Source of the DNA: Halobacteriales archaeon QH_7_66_36
GTDB taxonomy: Archaea; Halobacteriota; Halobacteria; Halobacteriales; Haloarculaceae
Assembly (NCBI GenBank): GCA_003021175.1
Contig: PXQV01000017.1
Coordinates: forward strand, 80,195 to 144,194
Direction of reading: 5' to 3'
Length of the DNA stretch: 64,000 nt
The translations under genes and the position numbers were made by a program. Numbering within the stretch: the stretch's first letter is position 1; each line of letters starts with the position of its first letter. Below are positions 60,853 to 64,000 of the stretch, one piece after another. The notes beneath the pieces are model-generated. The model worked only from the letters and a program-made list of their open reading frames with translations. It had not been told where the DNA came from and did not search any database.

Positions 60853-61554
60853 TCACTCGGCGTCGGCCCGCTCTCGCGCCAACTCGACCGACTCGGCGAC
60901 GAGCGTCCGCTGCTCGTCGCTCGGCCAGCCGTTGCGCGGGTAGTACTCCGTGAGGAACTCCTCGCGCTCCCCCGGCGTGAGATCCTCCAGCGGCTTCGCG
61001 TAGTGATTGCTGGCGAAGTCCGCGAGCTTGTGTGCGTTGTAGCCGTGCGCGTCGCCGTGGGCCGCTTCGACGGCCTCGGCGACCGCGCGATTGTGCGTCT
61101 CGACCGCCTCCCAGCGGTCGGCGTCGCCGGTGCCGGACAGCCGTCTCTCGACGGCCTCCTCAGGGTCGACGCGGTCGACGACGACCGTATCGTCGTCGAG
61201 CCAGTCGCCGGGGTGACACACGAGCACCTCACCGGTGTCCTCCGAGCGAACGCGGGCGACGTAGCCGTGGGCCGCGAGCAGGTCGTCGCGGCGCTGCCGG
61301 TAGCGTTCCGCCTCCGTCGGTCCGGCGTACGGTTCATCGAACGGCGGGGACAGGTCGCTCGTCTCTCCCGATGCCTCCCGGTGGTCGGCATCGCGGCTCG
61401 CGGCCACGCCGCTCGCTCTGTCTGACGCCTCCCGCCGGTCGGCGTCACGGCTCACGGTTTCACCGTTCGCTCTACTCGATGCCTCTCGTCGGTCGGCATC
61501 GCGGGCCAGCCGCGTCAGTCGCTCCGCCTCCTCGATGACGTCGTCAGGAATCAT
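60853..61554 (-). CDS. DUF7108 family protein with internal 54-nt repeats
   Basis: 233 residues. Overlaps rnhA by 11 bp and follows it, the usual haloarchaeal pairing. Residues 19-66 are a tandem repeat of an 18-residue unit (RDADRREAS, x-R-A-S/N-G), present twice in full and once in part, and encoded by a palindromic element also found in rnp1 and rpl29. The C-terminal ~170 residues (from PPFDEPYAGPTEAERYRQRR) are the conserved DUF7108 part with WEAVETHNRAVAEAVEAAHG. Function unknown; the context suggests DNA/RNA-hybrid metabolism. Confidence 0.82.
   Translation of the reverse strand: MIPDDVIEEAERLTRLARDADRREASSRANGETVSRDADRREASDRASGVAASRDADHREASGETSDLSPPFDEPYAGPTEAERYRQRRDDLLAAHGYVARVRSEDTGEVLVCHPGDWLDDDTVVVDRVDPEEAVERRLSGTGDADRWEAVETHNRAVAEAVEAAHGDAHGYNAHKLADFASNHYAKPLEDLTPGEREEFLTEYYPRNGWPSDEQRTLVAESVELARERADAE
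61359..61500 (-). repeat. Tandem 54-nt palindromic repeats in the DUF7108 gene
   Basis: Stem hairpins of 23 nt at 61478-61500, 61424-61446 and 61370-61392, exactly 54 bp apart. The first two are each preceded on the plus strand by an 11-nt linker (TCGCTCTACTC, TCGCTCTGTCT) and a second hairpin (ACGGT/ACCGT at 61454-61466; GCGGC/GCCGC at 61400-61412). The third copy has a diverged linker and no clear second hairpin. Unit length is a multiple of three, so the frame is preserved. Confidence 0.75.
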
Positions 61555-62137
61555 CGAACGCTTGGTTCGCTAGTTCGTCGGCGCGGTCGTTTATGTCCCG
61601 CGGAACGTGGTCGAGCGACCACTCGTCGAAGCGGTCGAGCAGCTCTCGCACCCGGACGCGCCGTTCGCGCAACGCCGGGTCGTTCGCGTCCCACTCGCCG
61701 CGCACCTGCTTGACGACGAGCTGTGAATCACCGCGCACGTGCACGTCGTCGAAGCCGTAGTCGGCGGCCACCTCCAGCGCTCGCACGAGCGCGGCGTACT
61801 CGGCGCGGTTGTTCGTCGCCTCGCCGATGCGTTCGCCCCCCTCGGCGACGACGCCGTCGCCGGTGACCACGACGTAGCCGACGGCTGCCGGGCCCGGATT
61901 GCCGCGCGACGCGCCGTCGAAGTAGACGTGTGCGCGACCGCCGTCCTCGCGGAGCAGTCCGACGAGCCGGTCCGGACTCTCTCCCTGTACGACCACTTTC
62001 CCGTCGTAGGCGACGGCGGTCGCCCCTGCGTGGGCCGCACGCCACCGCTCGTGGTCCGTGTTGCCCGGTTCGGTGCCGACGCCGGCGGCTTCCAACCGGC
62101 TGCGGACCGCGTCTGGATCACACTCGATGACTGGCAC
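61544..62137 (-). CDS. rnhA: Ribonuclease HI
   Basis: 197 residues. After a ~65-residue archaeal N-terminal domain, the RNase H fold begins HVYFDGASRGNPGPAAVGYV (first Asp), then TNNRAEYAALVRALEVA (Glu), VRGDSQLVVKQVRGEW (Asp) and VPRDINDRADELAN (last Asp). It cuts RNA in RNA/DNA hybrids. Haloarchaeal type 1 enzyme. Confidence 0.94.
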   Translation of the reverse strand: MPVIECDPDAVRSRLEAAGVGTEPGNTDHERWRAAHAGATAVAYDGKVVVQGESPDRLVGLLREDGGRAHVYFDGASRGNPGPAAVGYVVVTGDGVVAEGGERIGEATNNRAEYAALVRALEVAADYGFDDVHVRGDSQLVVKQVRGEWDANDPALRERRVRVRELLDRFDEWSLDHVPRDINDRADELANQAFDDS

Positions 62138-62203
62138 GACCGGGACTGTGCGCGGCGGCGCGTTAGCCGTTCCGTTCTCGCGCGCGGGGCAGAACCCCCA
62201 ACA

Positions 62204-62211
62204 CTTTTATT
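62204..62211 (+). promoter_or_regulatory. TATA box of the second TFB gene
   Basis: CTTTTATT about 28-35 bp before the ATG at 62239. Confidence 0.5.
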
Positions 62212-62238
62212 CGAAGACAGGTCGTGGGTGCGCGTTGC

Positions 62239-63078
62239 ATGTCACGGCCGAGCCGCGAGCGCCAGCGTGAGCCGGAGACAGCCGAGGAAGTCGAGGACGA
62301 GTCCGAGTCCGGCTGTCCCGACTGCGGTTCCGACACGCTCGTCACCACGGGCGACCACGAAACCGTCTGTGACGACTGTGGACTGGTCGTCGACGACTCG
62401 AACATCGACCGGGGGCCGGAGTGGCGCGCGTTCAACCACACCGAGCGCCAGTCGAAGTCCCGCGTCGGCGCGCCGACCACCCAGACGATGCACGACAAGG
62501 ACGCCGGCGAACGCAACCTCCAGTTCGCCCTCTCGGAGATCGACCGCATGAGCTCCGCATTGGGCGTCCCGCACTCGGTTCGCGAGGTCGCGTCGGTCAT
62601 CTACCGCCGGGCGCTCGACGACGACCTGATCCGTGGCCGCTCCATCGAGGGCGTCGCCACCAGCGCCCTCTACGCCGCCTGCCGTCAAGAGGGCATCCCC
62701 CGCTCGCTGGAGGAGATCAGCGACGTGTCGCGGGTCGAACGCAAGGAGATCGGCCGCACCTACCGGTACGTCTCACAGGAACTTGCCTTGGAGATGGAGC
62801 CGGTCGATCCGAAGAAGTACGTCCCGCGGTTCTGCTCGTCGCTCGGCGTGAGCGACGAGGTGCGCGCCAAGGCGAAAGAGATCATCGACATCACCGCCGA
62901 GCAGGGGTTGCTGTCGGGGAAATCGCCGACGGGGTACGCGGCGGCGGCCATCTACGCCGCCTCGCTGCTCTGTAACGAGAAGAAGACACAGCGCGAAGTC
63001 GCCGACGTCGCGCAGGTCACCGAGGTCACCATCCGCAACCGCTATCAAGAGCAGATCGAGGCGATGGAGCTGTACTGA
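62239..63078 (+). CDS. tfb: Transcription initiation factor TFB lacking the B-linker
   Basis: 279 residues from ATG at 62239 (a GTG at 62224 is less likely). Zinc ribbon intact (C26-P-D-C29, C44-D-D-C47), reader [10 protein letters not shown] and [15 protein letters not shown], then at residue 87/88 the sequence jumps straight to DAGERNLQ, the start of the first cyclin repeat. Compared with the other TFB here, 39 residues (117 nt) are missing, in frame, covering the B-linker and the end of the reader. The two cyclin repeats and the C-terminus ([10 protein letters not shown]) are normal. Confidence 0.93.
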   Translation: MSRPSRERQREPETAEEVEDESESGCPDCGSDTLVTTGDHETVCDDCGLVVDDSNIDRGPEWRAFNHTERQSKSRVGAPTTQTMHDKDAGERNLQFALSEIDRMSSALGVPHSVREVASVIYRRALDDDLIRGRSIEGVATSALYAACRQEGIPRSLEEISDVSRVERKEIGRTYRYVSQELALEMEPVDPKKYVPRFCSSLGVSDEVRAKAKEIIDITAEQGLLSGKSPTGYAAAAIYAASLLCNEKKTQREVADVAQVTEVTIRNRYQEQIEAMELY

Positions 63079-63115
63079 CCGCAAGCTTCGAGATGCCGAC
63101 GCTACTCGTTCGAGT

Positions 63116-63535
63116 GTGTTCAGCGAGGACCGGAAGCTGGCGGACGTCGAGGAGGTGCCGAGCGACTCGACGCTGCTCGTCACCCTCCGCGACGGCTTCG
63201 ACGAGCACGAGGCGCTGTTGATTCGCCTCGCCGACGGGGTGGCCTGCTGGAAGAACGCGTGTCAACACTGGACGGACGTGCGACTCGACAAGGGGTCCGG
63301 CGCGCGCGTGACGGACGGCGAAATCTGGTGTCAGAAGCACGGCGCGACGTTCACGGCCGCCGACGGCGAATGCACCCACGGCCCGTGTGAGGGCGCGTAT
63401 CTCGAAGAGATAGCCGTGACCATCCACGAGAGAGCCGTCTACCTGACCGACGACGACTACGAGTTCGACCATCGCGGCCCGAGCGACGACATCGACCTCT
63501 CCTCGCGCGGCCGCATCGACTTCTCCGGCACGTAA
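63116..63535 (+). CDS. Rieske [2Fe-2S] protein
   Basis: 139 residues from GTG at 63116. Rieske cluster motifs: NACQHW (C-x-H) and CQKHGATF (C-x-x-H), 27 residues apart. No signal or membrane helix, so a soluble cytoplasmic ferredoxin-like protein. 37 bp downstream of tfb; partner unknown. Confidence 0.88.
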   Translation: MFSEDRKLADVEEVPSDSTLLVTLRDGFDEHEALLIRLADGVACWKNACQHWTDVRLDKGSGARVTDGEIWCQKHGATFTAADGECTHGPCEGAYLEEIAVTIHERAVYLTDDDYEFDHRGPSDDIDLSSRGRIDFSGT

Positions 63536-63611
63536 ACTACCCTACCCTATTTTGCTCACCCCATACAGGGTTCGCTCGTTGAGGGCGGGTTTTGATGTGG
63601 ACTCCCGGCAA
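63536..63611. other. Gap between the Rieske gene and the IS right end
   Basis: 76 bp. GAGGGCGGGTTTTGA near 63585 may belong to the IS right end; the exact boundary was not determined. Confidence 0.3.
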
Positions 63612-64000
63612 TCAGTCACCGGCAATCGGCCGGTGACTCTCGCCGTTCAGCGTCCCACCATTCATACGCACGTCTACTGGTGCGTCTCCGCTCCCCGACG
63701 TGGGCGAGGAACGGAGTCTATGTTGTCGCTTTCGGGCGTATCGTAGCCCGATGTTCTTCGCGGCGTTGTAGTCTGCGTTCACTTCGTACCCGCACTTCTG
63801 GCAACAGAACTGTTCTCCGTGACGGTTATCGTCGTGCGTGAACCCGCAGTCCGTCCGCGAACAGCGTTGGGACGTGTGGTTCGGCTCGACTTGTTCCACA
63901 GAGACACCGCGCTCAGGAGCCTTGTACTCGACGTACTCAAACAGGCGTCGGAACGCCCAGACGTGGTGCCACTTCGCCTGTGGAAGTCGCTCACGAATGT
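63612..64000 (-). CDS. TnpB-like IS200/IS605 OrfB, 5' part beyond the window
   Basis: 129 C-terminal residues are visible, and the frame is open to base 64000. [20 protein letters not shown], then [36 protein letters not shown]: the zinc finger (Cys pairs) and final catalytic Asp (ADYNAAKNI) of TnpB. TnpB is an RNA-guided nuclease using an omegaRNA from the 3' end of its own gene and the adjacent IS end. Activity cannot be judged without the RuvC Glu and first Asp, which lie outside. Confidence 0.85.
   Translation of the reverse strand, partial: IRERLPQAKWHHVWAFRRLFEYVEYKAPERGVSVEQVEPNHTSQRCSRTDCGFTHDDNRHGEQFCCQKCGYEVNADYNAAKNIGLRYARKRQHRLRSSPTSGSGDAPVDVRMNGGTLNGESHRPIAGD
63614..63638. mobile_element. 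Right-end hairpin of the IS200/IS605-type element
   Basis: Perfect ten-base arms AGTCACCGGC (63614-63623) and GCCGGTGACT (63629-63638) with loop AATCG, overlapping the tnpB stop codon (63612-63614). Subterminal hairpins of this kind are bound by TnpA and form the end of the omegaRNA in this family. Confidence 0.6.

Overview
This window is a high-G+C haloarchaeal (class Halobacteria) chromosome segment. The evidence is very acidic proteins, the complete euryarchaeal S10/spc ribosomal-protein order, TFB paralogues, CetZ, methenyl-H4MPT cyclohydrolase, a GTPBP1-type GTPase, TATA boxes about 25 bp before start codons (mostly leaderless genes) and many haloarchaea-only DUF families. Genus cannot be fixed by eye. 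The left edge cuts an aldo/keto reductase and the right edge cuts an IS200/IS605-type tnpB.

Layout. 1-3077: aldo/keto reductase, DHH phosphoesterase, SDR oxidoreductase, DUF5791. 3007-12138 (minus): an eight-gene Tad-like archaeal pilus locus (DUF7310, DUF7311, secretion ATPase, TadC-like membrane protein, DUF7283, DUF7285, DUF7284, DUF7286) with an internal promoter before the last four genes. 12302-14083: CetZ and an AbrB/PIN toxin-antitoxin pair. 14159-18007: alkaline-phosphatase-superfamily enzyme, a 41-codon small ORF, a membrane protein, gatB. 18207-23103: coiled-coil protein, smc, scpA. 23218-28913: DehI-like protein, RHH/RelE toxin-antitoxin, a purine-salvage group (PRTase, HD phosphohydrolase, remnant of an AEC transporter, MTA phosphorylase), and a LOV histidine kinase. 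29035-35023: deaminase, PhzF, a zinc-ribbon-less TFB, and a divergent metal-ATPase/regulator pair. 35073-49400 (minus): SPOUT methyltransferase, then L3 L4 L23 L2 S19 L22 S3 L29 rnp1 S17 L14 L24 S4e L5 S14 S8 L6 L32e L19e L18 S5 L30 L15 SecY, packed with 1-4 bp overlaps. 49642-64000: tRNA-Gly, lipoprotein, hydrolase, thiamine-binding protein, mch, three HAD phosphatases, GTPBP1, J-domain protein, pyrF, ppa, PadR regulator, DUF7108/rnhA, a second TFB, Rieske protein, tnpB.

Most interesting signals. (1) A small palindromic element (hairpin, 10-11 nt linker beginning TCGC, second hairpin) sits in frame inside three genes (rnp1, rpl29 and, as a 54-nt tandem repeat, the DUF7108 gene). It is always in the same reading frame and always encodes a core like S-x-R-A-(S/N)-G, which recalls palindromic elements known to invade bacterial genes. 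(2) Two inverted copies of a ~185-nt intergenic element with several strong hairpins flank the HAD/J-domain/pyrF segment; hairpins are kept while their sequences differ. (3) The two TFB proteins have complementary defects: one lacks all zinc-ribbon cysteines, the other has lost 39 residues covering the B-linker. (4) A metal P1B-ATPase has YPC in place of CPC and shares a 131-bp divergent promoter with a cysteine-bearing regulator; the promoter carries two perfect inverted repeats.
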